Shown: piece by piece, positions 11,055 to 21,026 of the stretch
How the letters are laid out: every line of letters begins with the position of its first letter
Numbering within the stretch: the stretch's first letter is position 1
Origin: Taudactylus pleione
Taxonomy: Eukaryota > Chordata > Amphibia > Anura > Myobatrachidae
DNA length: 64,000 nt
NCBI GenBank assembly: GCA_031769625.1
Contig: JAUIMM010000202.1
Span: 10,340,001 to 10,404,000 of the forward strand
Direction of reading: 5' to 3'
Position numbers and translations under genes: made by a program
Notes under the pieces: generated by a model
What the model was told of the DNA's origin: nothing
Database searches by the model: none
What the model saw: only the letters and a program-made list of their open reading frames with translations

Positions 11055-13856
11055 CTACGGAGGCAAGATGTCATCCTCATCCTCCTCATCCACCGATTCC
11101 TCACCCTCTTCAGTGTGTACATCCTCATCCTCACAAAGTATTAACTCGTCCCCACTTGAATCCACCACCACAGGTCCCTCTGTACGTTCTGGAGGCTGGT
11201 CTCCCTGGAAGAGCTGATAATTCATTTTGATGAACATCATCTTCTCCACATTCTGTGGAAGCAACCTCCTACGCCTTTCGCTGACAAGGTTCCCGGATGC
11301 ACTAAACACTCTTTCGGAGTACACACTGGAGGGGGGGCAACTCAGGTAAAATAGAGCCAGTTTGTACAGGGGCCTCCAAATTGCCTCTTTTTCCTGCCAG
11401 CACAGGTATGGACTGTCTGACATGCCTACTTGGATGCTATCACCGATGTAATCCTCCACCATTCTGTCAATGGTGACAGTATCATATGCAGTGACAGTAG
11501 ACATGTCAGAAATTGTTGGCAGGTCCTTCAGTCCGGACCAGATGTCCAAACTTGGTCCTGCCTGCCCTGCATCACCGCCAGCGGGTTGCTTAGGATACCT
11601 AAGTTTTTTCCTGGCAGCCCCAGTTGCGGGAGAAAATGAAGGAGCTGTTGACGTGTCACGTTCCGCTTCAGCTGACAGTGTGTTCACCAGCAGGTCTTTG
11701 CACCTTTGCAGGCTTGTGTCGGCCGGAAAGAGAGACACCACATAGGCTTTAAACCTAGGATCGAGCACGGTGGCCAAAATGTAGTGGTCTGATTTCAACA
11801 GATTGACCACCCTGGAATCCTGGCAAAGCGAATGAAGGGCTTCATCCACAAGTCCCACATACCGAGCGGAATCGCTCCGTCTTAGCTCCTCCTTCACTTT
11901 CTCCAGCTGCTTCTGCAAAAGCCTGATGAGGGGAATGACCTGACTCAAGCTGGCAGTGTCTGAACTGACTTCACGTGTGGCAAGTTCGAAGGGCTGGAGA
12001 ACCTTGCACAACACGGAAATCATTCTCCACTGCGCTTGAGTCAGGTGCATACCCCCTCCTTTGCCTATGTCATAGGTGGATGTATAGGCTTGAATGGCCT
12101 TTTGCTGCTCCTCCATCCTCTGAAGCATATAGAGGGTTGAGTTCCACCGCGTCACAACCTCTTGCTTCAGGTGATGGCGGGGCAGGTTCAAGAGTGTTTG
12201 CTGGCGCTCCAGTCTTCGGCACGCAGTCGCTGAATGGCGAAAGTGGCCAGAAATTTTTCGGGCCACCCAAAGCGTCTCCTGCACGCCCCTGTCGCTTTTC
12301 AGAAAATTCTGCACCACCAAGTTTATTGTGTGAGCAAAACATGGGACGTGCTGGAATTTGTCCAGATGTAATGCCCGCACAATATTGGTGGCGTTGTCAG
12401 ATATCACAAATCCCCAGGAGAGTCTAAGTGGGGTAAGCCACTGTGCGATGATTTCCCTCAGTTTCTCTAAGAGGTTGTCGGCGGTGTGCCTCTTACTGAA
12501 ACCGGTGATACACAGTGTAGCCTGCCTTGGAACGAGCTGGCGTTTCTGAGATGCTGCGACTGGTGACGCTGCTGCTGTTGCTGCGTAAGGTGATACATCT
12601 ACCCAGTGGGCTGTCACAGTCATATAGTCCTTAGTCTGCCCTGTTCCACTTGTCCACATGTCCGTGGTTAAGTGGACATTGGGTACAACGGCATTTTTCA
12701 GGACACTGAGGACACTTTTTCTGACGTTTCTGTACAGTCTCGGTATCGCCTGCCTAGTGAAGTGGAATCTAGACGGGATTTGGAACCGGGGACACACTAC
12801 CTCCATCAATTGTCTAAATCCCACTGCACTAATGACGGATACCGGACGCACGTCTAACACCAACATAGCAGTCAAGGCCTCAGTTATAAGTTTTGCTTCA
12901 GGATGACTGCTGTCGTACTTCATCCTCCTCGCTAAGGACTGTTGGAGGGTCAATTGTTTAGTAAAAGTAGTGGTGTTCCTACTTCCTCTCTGGGATGATG
13001 AACGACTCCCAGCAGCAGCAACAGCAGCAGCGGCAGCAGGAGGCGTAGCAATGTAGGATCCTATGGAGGAATCCCGGATAGGAGAGTCAGTCATGCCAGT
13101 GACATGGCCTGCAGGACTACTTCCGATCCTGACTAAGGAGGAAATTGACGAGGGAGTTGACGGTGTGGTTTGCAGGCGCTTGGATACAACAGGACAACGG
13201 GATTTAGGTGTCCCTGGACTGCTTACGGTCTTAGCCAAAGTTTCTGAACTTGACAGTAACTTTTTATGAACGCGCTGCAGGTGCCGTATAAGGGAGGATG
13301 TTCCTAGGTGGTTAACGTCCCTACCCCTACTTATTCCATCTTTACATAAGGTACATATGGCAAGACAGTTGTTGTCCGGATTAGGATAGAAATATTGCCA
13401 GACCAAAGAGGTGGAATGTTTGGTCTTCTGCCCAGGCATGACCGTGATGGACTTTTTCATCCCACGGACAACAACTGTCTCCCCCGGAGCCTGATTTAAA
13501 CAAACCACATCACCATCAGAATCCTCCTCGCCAACTTCCTCCTCAGCGCCAGCTACACCAGTATCCTCATCCTGTTGTACTTCAACAGTGACATCTTCAA
13601 TTTGCATATCAGCAAAGTGGACTGTGGGTGCTCCTTTCAGCACTTGCAGGGGGCGTGCAAATGGTGGAAAGAGCCACCTCTTCCCGTCCAGTGCTGGGAA
13701 GGTCAGGCATCGCAACCGCCACCATACTTGGACTCTCCTTGGGGATTTGTGATATCTTCTTAGAACGCACAGTTCTTCGCTGTGCTTTTGCCAGCTTAAC
13801 TCGTTTGATTTTTTTAGTGGGAGGAGGGCTTCCATCGTCATGTGAAGCTGAACCAC
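11055..13856 (-). CDS. hAT-family transposase with BED zinc finger (933 aa open frame)
   Basis: The longest frame in the window. Residues about 150-200 form a BED zinc finger: W153, then C168-x2-C171 and H192-x4-H197. The RNase H-like core follows, with LTTDMWTSG (D399), VISDNATN (D487), CFAHTINL (C506, H509) and VVTRWNST. The C-terminal hAT dimerisation region runs to about residue 879, with YSERVFSASGNLVSERRRRLLP. An acidic tail ends the protein. hAT transposases excise and reinsert their element, making 8-bp duplications, as seen here. No internal stop occurs over 933 codons. The ATG at 13856 may not be native: two overlapping upstream frames (13609-13917 and 13905-14159) look like the original N-terminus separated by small frameshifts or introns. 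The frame could alternatively be a domesticated ZBED-like gene, but intact element ends argue for a transposon. Confidence 0.9.
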   Translation of the reverse strand: MVQLHMTMEALLPLKKSNELSWQKHSEELCVLRRYHKSPRRVQVWWRLRCLTFPALDGKRWLFPPFARPLQVLKGAPTVHFADMQIEDVTVEVQQDEDTGVAGAEEEVGEEDSDGDVVCLNQAPGETVVVRGMKKSITVMPGQKTKHSTSLVWQYFYPNPDNNCLAICTLCKDGISRGRDVNHLGTSSLIRHLQRVHKKLLSSSETLAKTVSSPGTPKSRCPVVSKRLQTTPSTPSSISSLVRIGSSPAGHVTGMTDSPIRDSSIGSYIATPPAAAAAVAAAGSRSSSQRGSRNTTTFTKQLTLQQSLARRMKYDSSHPEAKLITEALTAMLVLDVRPVSVISAVGFRQLMEVVCPRFQIPSRFHFTRQAIPRLYRNVRKSVLSVLKNAVVPNVHLTTDMWTSGTGQTKDYMTVTAHWVDVSPYAATAAASPVAASQKRQLVPRQATLCITGFSKRHTADNLLEKLREIIAQWLTPLRLSWGFVISDNATNIVRALHLDKFQHVPCFAHTINLVVQNFLKSDRGVQETLWVARKISGHFRHSATACRRLERQQTLLNLPRHHLKQEVVTRWNSTLYMLQRMEEQQKAIQAYTSTYDIGKGGGMHLTQAQWRMISVLCKVLQPFELATREVSSDTASLSQVIPLIRLLQKQLEKVKEELRRSDSARYVGLVDEALHSLCQDSRVVNLLKSDHYILATVLDPRFKAYVVSLFPADTSLQRCKDLLVNTLSAEAERDTSTAPSFSPATGAARKKLRYPKQPAGGDAGQAGPSLDIWSGLKDLPTISDMSTVTAYDTVTIDRMVEDYIGDSIQVGMSDSPYLCWQEKEAIWRPLYKLALFYLSCPPSSVYSERVFSASGNLVSERRRRLLPQNVEKMMFIKMNYQLFQGDQPPERTEGPVVVDSSGDELILCEDEDVHTEEGEESVDEEDEDDILPP

Positions 13857-14159
13857 TAGTCATGAACATAGGGAAAGACCTTAGCCGTTCCTTGCCACTC
13901 CGTGTCATAAATGGCATATTGGCAAGTTTACGTTTCTCTTCAGATGATTTAAAAAATTTTTTAAGGTCATTTTCCTGAACTTTGTCATTTGGGATTGTAT
14001 GTGGCTTCTACTATGACATTGGGCATCGGCCTTGGCAGACGACGTTGATGGCATGTTATCGTCTATGTCATGACTAGTGGCAGCAGCTTCAGCACTAAGA
14101 GGAAGTGGTTCTTGATCTTTCTCTATTTTATTTTTATCGGAGAAAGTTTGGTCCTCCAT
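13609..14159 (-). pseudogene. probable native N-terminus of the hAT transposase in shifted frames
   Basis: A frame from ATG 14159 encodes MEDQTFSDKNKIEKDQ and a Ser/Asp-rich region. Near 13990 the text shifts by one base to continue as DLKKFFKSSEEKRKLANMPF, then MTRSGKERLRSFPMFMTSGSAS (ATG 13917). A basic stretch PPPTKKIKRVKLAKAQRR looks like a nuclear localisation signal. Near 13650 it shifts again into the 933-codon frame. The decayed relative near 54960-55060 keeps a FMTGGSAS-type block directly before the ADIEIKD block, which supports one continuous ancestral protein. Confidence 0.65.
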
Positions 14160-14204
14160 TTATGTTATATCGATTTGATATATACGTGCGGCTAAGGCGC
14201 ACAC

Positions 14205-14690
14205 AAACACAGAAAATATTTTTTTATTTTTGCTGGAGAGTAGTGCACTTTGTGGGTTACACCACCCTTTAAGAAATGAGCCAGCCGGCTCTTTACTTAT
14301 GGGACACAGGCGCACGCTTGGCGCTGCTCCTTTGTTGATGCACGTGCGGCTACTGCGCACACAATTCACAAACACAGAAAATATTTTTTTATTTGGTTTG
14401 GAGTGTACTTTGGGGGTTACAGCACCCTTTAACGGTCAAGCCAGCCGGCCCTTTACTTATGACACAGGCGCACACTTGGCACTACTTTGTTGATGCACGT
14501 GCGGCTACTGCGCACACAATTCACAAACACAGAAAAAATATTTTGTTATTTGGTTTGGAGTGTACTTTGGGGGTTACAGCACCCTTTAACGGTCAAGCCA
14601 GCAGGCCCTTTACTTATGACACAGGCGCACGCTTGGCACTACTTTGTTGATGCACGTGCGGCTACTGCGCACACAATTCACAAACACAGA
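14205..14690. repeat. three tandem about 155-165-bp units near the hAT right end
   Basis: The landmark 'cacaaacacagaaaatatt' occurs at about 14203, 14368, 14523 and 14680. The units between share 'cctttacttat', 'gcacgtgcggctactgcgcac' and 'gttacagcaccctttaa'. The first unit is the most divergent and slightly longer. The position between transposase start and terminus suggests promoter or transposase-binding repeats; function is inferred. Confidence 0.8.
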
Positions 14691-14699
14691 AAAAATATT

Positions 14700-15000
14700 A
14701 TTTTTTTAGCACTTGGGGGGAGCACCCCTGATGGACAGAGCACCCCCTGGACAACACTACAGCACACCTTTAGGACTGGGACACTGCACAGGACTTTGGA
14801 GTGGACACAGCCCCTATGGAGAACTGACTGCACAACACAGTCCAGCCAGCCCCTATGGACTTTGAAGTAGTGGACACAGCCCCTATTAACAACAGCAGCA
14901 CAGCACAACACAGCCAGCCCCTATGGACTTTGAAGTAGTGGACACAGCCCCTATGGACAACAGCAGCACAGCGCAGCACAGCACAGCACAACACTACTCT
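14700..15000. repeat. short GGACACAGCCCCTATGGA-type repeats in the hAT right arm
   Basis: Repeats of 'cccctatggac(aacag/tttgaagtagtggacacag)' with interspersed 'cagcacagcaca' runs. The decayed relative has the comparable 'ctggatggacacagcagcc' array at 58930-59215, so this sub-terminal block is a conserved feature of the family. Confidence 0.75.
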
Positions 15001-15271
15001 GCACTACACTACACTACACAGCCCAGCCAGCCCTAACTCCCACCCTCCCTCTTCACTGTCCACAGCCGAGTGAGAAAATGGCGCCGACACGGGTACCTTA
15101 TATAGGATCCAAAACCCGCGAGACCCGGAAGGCGGGATGATGACGTTTTGCCTCGATTTCAGATCCGAGTCAGTCGGGAAAAGTCGAGCCTGACTCGGAT
15201 CTGCCTCGGATCGTGGGGCTCGGGGGGGTTCGGATTTCAGAAATCCGAACCCGCTCACCCCTAATATTAAT

Positions 15272-16440
15272 ACTCTAATTATACAACTAGTATGTTACAC
15301 ATCACTATTTCAAGTATTATGTCTGTTAAGGCATATGTTGATAAGATGCACTTTACTAAACTAATTTAAGATGCACTTTACTAAATTAATCACCTTGGGT
15401 CACCTAGCAACCATCCACAGATTGAATGGGATAGCCCTTATTTATGGAGAATGGTCTACACAAAGATGGCTGCCATACTGTATCCATGACCAATCTCACT
15501 AAAAATATCCTACGTCTGGCCAAAAATAAGAAAGTATTGACACACAGTTAACTTTTCATCCTTAAGGACACCTGCACAAGATCTCAAACTATTTCTTTAT
15601 AAATTTAATATACCTGGGGTTCCGGTTGTTTACATGGTAAGAGCGTCTCAAAAGCCAGATTCCGAAAACCAGAAGTGACAAATACGGAACCAGAAGTGAC
15701 GTATGCGGTTCACATGCGCTCTACCTGGAAGAAGAAATTGTCCTTTGTGCGTTCCACCAGCTGTATGAAAGCTATCTACAGTATGTTTTCACTGGACATG
15801 AAAACTGGAAGTGACGTATTTGCTGCACTGGGAAGTGGGGCTTGCGTTCCACTAGTGTTTGGACATTAGGTCTATACTTTGTAACAGTTTTTTTATGTAT
15901 TCTTTTATCTGATTCCTATATATTTGATGCCCCCAACATAGTAGTATCCTATGCTAACTTTGAAATAGTTATTTTACACACACTCACTTGACATTTCCAC
16001 ACAGGAAGTGAGGTGTTAATTAGTCACCTGCACAATTAGCTGGGGTTATAGAGACAGGTATTAATATGGCTCATCTGCTCAAATATTATATACCCTTGGA
16101 CAAAACACGTTGGAAATATATTGCTGTACCTATGAACATCCCATTGACAGATAAGCAATTTTTATATATGTTTTCTTGTATGTGTGCTACTTACCCTTTT
16201 ATGGATAAATCACTCTGTAATAAATGTTAAAGGTTTTATTTGTGTCATTATATCTACCAGTGCACACTATGCTTTATTTCTTGTTATCCTATATATGCTG
16301 AATTTTATGATTGGTCACAAGATTGAAGACATACTCACAAACGATAAGCACTTTACTATTTATTTTTTACTCCTGGTTTGCACCGTGTTTTAAATGTTCA
16401 CATCACTAACTGTGGCATATACTACATTGTGGTATACACT
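15272..16440 (+). mobile_element. 3' tail of the Penelope-like element
   Basis: It follows directly from 10410 once the hAT element and one duplication are removed. It contains 'accagaagtgacgta' and similar segments near 15680-15830 and 'ccttggacaaaacacgttgg' near 16094, which looks like a collapsed hammerhead region of a Penelope terminal repeat. The exact end is uncertain. Net of both insertions the Penelope element would be about 3.3 kb, a normal length for the class. Confidence 0.55.
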
Positions 16441-16458
16441 ATAAGGTGCTCCAATGTA

Positions 16459-16461
<3 letters not shown>

Positions 16462-16511
<50 letters not shown>
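16462..16511. repeat. (TA)n microsatellite
   Basis: About 25 uninterrupted TA units. Confidence 0.95.
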
Positions 16512-16514
<3 letters not shown>

Positions 16515-16597
16515 TCCAGGGATGGTACTCCCAGTATTGTAGAAATAAATAGATAGGTGCCCTCCAATAAGGTCTGATCTCAATCACCCAAATACCA

Positions 16598-16767
16598 GTC
16601 CAGCGGGGCGGCACTCTAATGAAAAAAGCAGCAAACCACAGGAGTAAAAACGTTTCGGAGCTATTTTTAAGGTACCTTGAGGACCGAGCATTTAAATAGC
16701 TCCGAAACGTTGGAATGTTATTCCTGTGGTTTGCTGCTTTTTTCATTAGAGTGCAGCCCCGCTGGTC
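16598..16767. repeat. inverted repeat of Penelope-terminus type with hammerhead-like core
   Basis: The left arm (gtccagcggggcggcactctaatg..., 16598-16668) is inverted at about 16693-16767 with minor changes. Each arm carries 'agctccgaaacgtt' (the left one on the minus strand). On the plus strand 16676-16713 reads TTGAGGACC, a GAGC/GCTC stem, then GAAACGTTGG, close to a hammerhead core. Confidence 0.65.
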
Positions 16768-16789
16768 AAGCACCTAGCCACGCAGTCTC

Positions 16790-17625
16790 CAATTGTAAAC
16801 ATTTGTGATACAAAATGGGTTGTTCTGCAGAGCTCAGTGACTTCAAGGTGCAAAAATATGGTTCATGTAATTTAATCTCTGCTGGATAGTTCACAGTCAA
16901 CTGTAAGTGATATTATTAGAAATTGGAAGCGTTTAGGAACAATAGCATCTCAGCCACGAAGCAGTAGGCCGTGTAAAATTACAGAGCACGGTCAACAACT
17001 GCTAAAGAGCATGACTCATAAAAGTCGCCAACTCTCTGCTAATACCATAGCTGAAGAGTTCCAAACTTCCACTAGCATTAATGTAAGCACAAAAACTGTG
17101 CAGCGAGAGCTTAATGGAATGGGTTTCCATGGCCAAGCAGCTGCATCCAAGCCTCACATCACCATGTCCAATGCCAAGCATCAGATGGAGAGGTGTAAAG
17201 CACACTGACACTGGACTGTAGAGCAGTGGAAACGTGTTCTGTGGAGTGATGAATCAGGCTTCCCTGCTTGGCAGTCAGATGAGCAAGTCTGGGTTTGGCA
17301 GATCCTGGGAGAACGTCATCTGCCTGACTGCATTGTGGTAGTGTGAAGTTTGGTGGTGGAGGGATAATGGTATTGGGCTGTTTTTGTTTGGGCTAGGCCC
17401 CATATCTCCACTGAAGTGCAATCTTACTGCTTCAGCATACCAAGACATTTTGGACAATGCGATGCTTCCAATATTGTGGCAACAGTTTGGGGAAGGTTCT
17501 ATTCTATTCCAACCTGACTGTGCCCCAGTGCACAAAGCAAGGACTATAAAGACATGGTTTGATTGAGTTTGGTGTGGAAGAACTTGACTGGCTTGCACAG
17601 AACCCTGACCTCTGCCCCGTCCCCC
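16790..17625 (+). pseudogene. Tc1-like transposase, truncated
   Basis: A degenerate translation gives MGCSAELSDF near 16815, the helix-turn-helix region with SRQLSANTIAEEF and TKTVQRELNGMGFHG, then WSDESGF near 17240 and FQPDCAPVHKA near 17515 (both catalytic Asp residues). It ends near LDWLAQNPDL, just before the NPIE block that would hold the third acidic residue. Stops occur throughout. Pyrimidine-rich sequence follows at 17625. No terminal inverted repeats were found, so this is a fragment of a Tc1/mariner element. Confidence 0.9.
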
Positions 17626-18300
17626 TTCTCTCTTCCATCTCTCCCCCATCTGTTTTATCTCTCACCCTCTGTCATATTTATCCCCCACCCATCTGTCTCA
17701 TCTCTGCCCCCTCTGCAAGTTGGGGTGCCACGAGTGGGGGAGCTGTGAGTGGGAAGAGGGTGCGAGTGGCGGTGCCGCAAGAGGGAGGTGATTGGTGTTG
17801 GGGTGAGAGGAAAGGGGGTCAGTGGGGTAGGGTGAGCTGTGGTGTGACGAGAGCAAGTGGCACCACAGAGTGTAGAATAATAAAATAAAAATAACTCTCG
17901 GGTCATTCCATGTCATGTGGTCCAAAATTGACCATCTCCAATTTTGATAACATTTCACATGAAGGTAGGCATACAGTATTTGGCAGACTAACTTCGGGAA
18001 AATTTTAGTTCACTATATGCAATAGTAGCAATACTATGGCCCTCATAGTGGGGGAGGGTGCAACTGTCACCGACTTCGCAGTGCAAAATCAGCAGCAGGG
18101 TGCGATCTTCAAAACTGGTCCTCTTGACATTGAATGACTCTCTCTGGATTCAATATTATTACATGCAGGAAGCCAAAGCCGTAACCAGACATTTTGGTGC
18201 CCTGTGCCAGAAAGCACATTGGTGCCATACCCATATTTTAAAAAGGGTCTGTCCACAAAAAGGGATGTGGGGAAGGGCGTGGCCACACAATAATACCCAC
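17626..18300. other. low-complexity and unassigned DNA
   Basis: 17626-17730 is rich in CTCTCCCCC-type runs, and 17730-17870 is G-rich. 17880-18300 contains 'gggtcattccatgtcatgtggtccaaaattgacc', which looks repetitive but is not assigned. No gene. Confidence 0.4.
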
Positions 18301-18575
18301 AATTCAAATTATGCCACACAGTAGTGAAACCTTATGCACATTACACCGCACACAGTAGTGTCCCTTATTCATGTAACACCACACAGCAATAGTAGTGCCC
18401 CTTACACATTATTCCATACAGTAGTGCCTCTAACACATTATGCCATGCTGTAGTATCCCTTACACTTTATTCCACACAGTAATGCCCCTTACACAGTATG
18501 CCACACAGAAATGCCCCTTACAGATTATACTACAGTAATGTCCCTTATACATTATGCCACACAATAATGTCCCTT
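18300..18575. repeat. degenerate minisatellite, about 26-30-bp unit
   Basis: Repeated 'ttacacattatgccacacagtaatgcccc' with many single-base differences, about nine copies. Confidence 0.85.
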
Positions 18576-18589
18576 GCAGTTACAGAAAG

Positions 18590-19060
18590 GAAAGCTGCAG
18601 GGTGCAGGGGCATCACACTTGTATTGGGGGCAGTTACAGGGTGCAGCATGCAGGGCTGCAGTTGCATGGGAATGCAGGGGTGTCGCATGCATGGGTTGGA
18701 ATTACAGGGTGCAGGAGTGACAGGTCACGGTGCAGGGGTGATCGTTACAGGGTGCAGGGGTAGCAGTTGCAGGGGTGCAGTTACAATGTGCAGTGGAGAC
18801 AGTTGCAGGGTGGGCAGTTGCAGGGAATGCAGTTACAGGGTGCAAGAGAGGAAGGTACAGGGTGCTGGGGTGTCACTTGCATGAGGAGAAGTTACACAGT
18901 ATAGGGTGCAGCTACAGTGTGCAGTAAAGGCAGTAGCAGGGTGAAGGGGGGGCAGTTGCAGGGGGGTGGTTACAGGGCGCAAGGGAGGTAGTTACAGGGT
19001 GCAGGGTGTCACTTGCATGGGGAGCAGTTACAGGGTGCAGGGATTGCACATGGAGGGGGT
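18590..19060. repeat. minisatellite of GCAGTTACAGGGTGCAGGGGT type
   Basis: About 20-bp purine-rich units centred on 'cagttacagggtgcagg' with variable spacing. Open frames here are low-complexity readings of the repeat. Confidence 0.85.
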
Positions 19061-20240
19061 GCAGTTTCAATGATGCTTCAATTTATACCACTATCTGCTT
19101 CTTCCCTATACAGTATATTGACTTTAGTGACTAGGGAAGAGAGGGTTGCTATTGTTACTTACCGCTACTGGGACTTTGCTGCTGCAGCAGCTGTTGAGGT
19201 AAGAAACAGCAGATCGGGAGGAGCTGTATTTCGCAAGAGGACAGCCTCCTCATGCAAGTTCCTTCATGCTGTGGGCCACTGGCAGGCGGCCATTGCCTGA
19301 CATGTTAGAATGGTGAGTGATGCGCGACTGGGGAAGGGGCCTCATACTACATTCAGCTCCACAATCCGGCCAGCCTTGCGGGAAACTTTCATTTAATGCC
19401 CAATCTGCACTGCTGGGTGCACCGTTAGTAATGTACAATCTGGGCTTGCGGGCGCCCGGCAAATGGAAATTGCGGTGGTGGCCGGTTCGGTCCCCAGAAT
19501 ATCCTGCCCTGTTTGCACCGACCTAGTTATGGCCGTGCAGGAAGCTCAATACCTGTTTCTGAATGCATCGGAAATAAATAACTGGCTGAAACACATGAAG
19601 ATGGATAACAAATAGAAAAAGTTGTGGGATGGTGCATTCAAGACAATAACTTGAAGAACAATAATTTTAAAATGTGTATGTACAAATATATTTCACATAT
19701 TGTATACAGTAGAATATTGCCAATATTATTACTAATATAATCCCAGTTGCAGGTATAGATCATATTTAAATGTGTGCCTATCATTATATAGCTATATGAG
19801 CCCTGGGGCATATTAAGAAAATATTGTGGAAAATCCACTAAATGTAAGTATCCCCAGGATGTATGACGGGGATTCAGCAGCAGATATTGGAGATACAATC
19901 ACTTTACTTTACAAATAGCCGGAACAAGCTCCTATCGGAGCCCATGTCCCTGGATATGATTCATAATACATCCCTGCTGTACAAATGTCTTATTGCTGTG
20001 AATAGCAGCAAAAACAAATTGAATTTTCGGGTCTTTTCGGAGGTCCCTAAACCAGCTCGGCAACAGTAGCATACACACCAGGGTAATTTCAGTTGTACAT
20101 ACACTCAGATACAATTACACCTAACCAGGACATAAGCATAATAAAAGGTTTTCTTTTTTAACGTTTGTCTTGACAGTGTACAAAACATTCATTATAAGGT
20201 TTCATCTAACTAATAATACTTTAAAAAAAAAATACTATAA
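19061..20240. other. unassigned region
   Basis: No gene recognised. 19790-19905 contains 'tccccaggatgtatgac' and 'gcagcagatattggagat', resembling the foldback repeat at 26523-27465, so a truncated copy of that family is likely. Confidence 0.35.
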
Positions 20241-20243
20241 TAA

Positions 20244-20368
20244 CAGAGGTTCCCAAACTCGGTCCTCTTAACAGTCCAGGTTTTAAGGCTATCCATGCTT
20301 GACCTCAGGTGACTTAATTAGTACCTGGACTGTTGGGGTGCCTTGAGGAGCGCGTTTGCAAATCTCTG
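20244..20368. mobile_element. hAT MITE fragment, 'CTCGGTCCTC' family
   Basis: The left end CAGAGGTTCCCAAACTCGGTCC and the inverted right end share the 'acagtccaggttttaaggctatcc' body with the copies at 20537 and 46773. The right side is degraded and no clean duplication remains. Confidence 0.65.
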
Positions 20369-20536
20369 CTCTATGATACAGCTGCTATACATTTTCTTCT
20401 TGTCTATGACTGAAATTAGCAAAAAAATGATTCTATGATATGCCCACAAAATAATTTGCTATATGAGCAAGCAATGAAGAGAGCACTATCAGCATTAGAA
20501 GAAAATCCACAGTCAACCCATCAGAATCAGATAGCT

Positions 20537-21026
20537 CAGTGTTTCCCAACCTCGGTCCTCAAGGCACACTAACAGTACAGGTTTTAGTGATATCCATGCT
20601 TGAGCACAGATGGTTAAATCAATATAACTGCAGTACTAATTAAAACACTTGTGCTCAAGTATGGCTATCCTTAAAACCTGGGGTGGGATGCAGCATTTCT
20701 GATATGCACCAAGCCGGGGCTAGGATGTGGTGGGTAATGCCATCTTCTGATGGCATTACCCTATAGAAGCCTATGGGCTTCTATTCGGAGAGTGCTGTAA
20801 GAGGGATCTAATCGGATGCCTCCCATCAACCCCTTCAGTGCATGTGTCATTCTGCGCATGCACCCAATGAAACCAGAGGGACTTCTGGGTCATAGACCTT
20901 GCAGAGAGAGCTGTCCTTTGTGATTTTCTTCATCCATACTGGCGTAACTAACATTGGCATGCATGCGATATGCATCCCGCCCCTGGACTGTTAGTGTTCC
21001 TTGAGGACCGTGGTTGGGAACCCCTA
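20537..21026. mobile_element. hAT MITE split by a 300-bp insertion
   Basis: It starts CAGTGTTTCCCAACCTCGGT and ends with the inverted counterpart at 21026. AGATAGCT at 20529-20536 and 21027-21034 is a perfect 8-bp duplication. The element is interrupted at 20682-20981. Same family as 46773-46950. Confidence 0.9.
20682..20981. mobile_element. 300-bp element nested in the hAT MITE
   Basis: Its termini are GGTGGGATGCAGCAT and, inverted, GGCGGGATGCATAT. CCTGG occurs at 20677-20681 and 20982-20986, a possible 5-bp target duplication. Removing the insert restores the hAT MITE sequence 'aaaacctggactgttagtg'. Superfamily unknown. Confidence 0.75.

Larger units (their letters stand above)
10419..15263. 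mobile_element. complete hAT transposon (4845 bp) with perfect target duplication
   Basis: The element starts TAGGGGTGTGC and ends GC(T)CACCCCTA. ATATTAAT flanks it on both sides (10411-10418, 15264-15271), a perfect 8-bp duplication. It encodes a BED-finger hAT transposase on the minus strand, and tandem repeats lie between the gene start and the right end. The exact duplication and a 933-codon open frame suggest a young insertion, later than the Penelope element it interrupts. Confidence 0.93.

Noticed and set aside
19480..19510. tRNA B-box-like GGTTCGGTCCCC
   Set aside because: No A box or cloverleaf could be placed upstream; not called as a tRNA or SINE.
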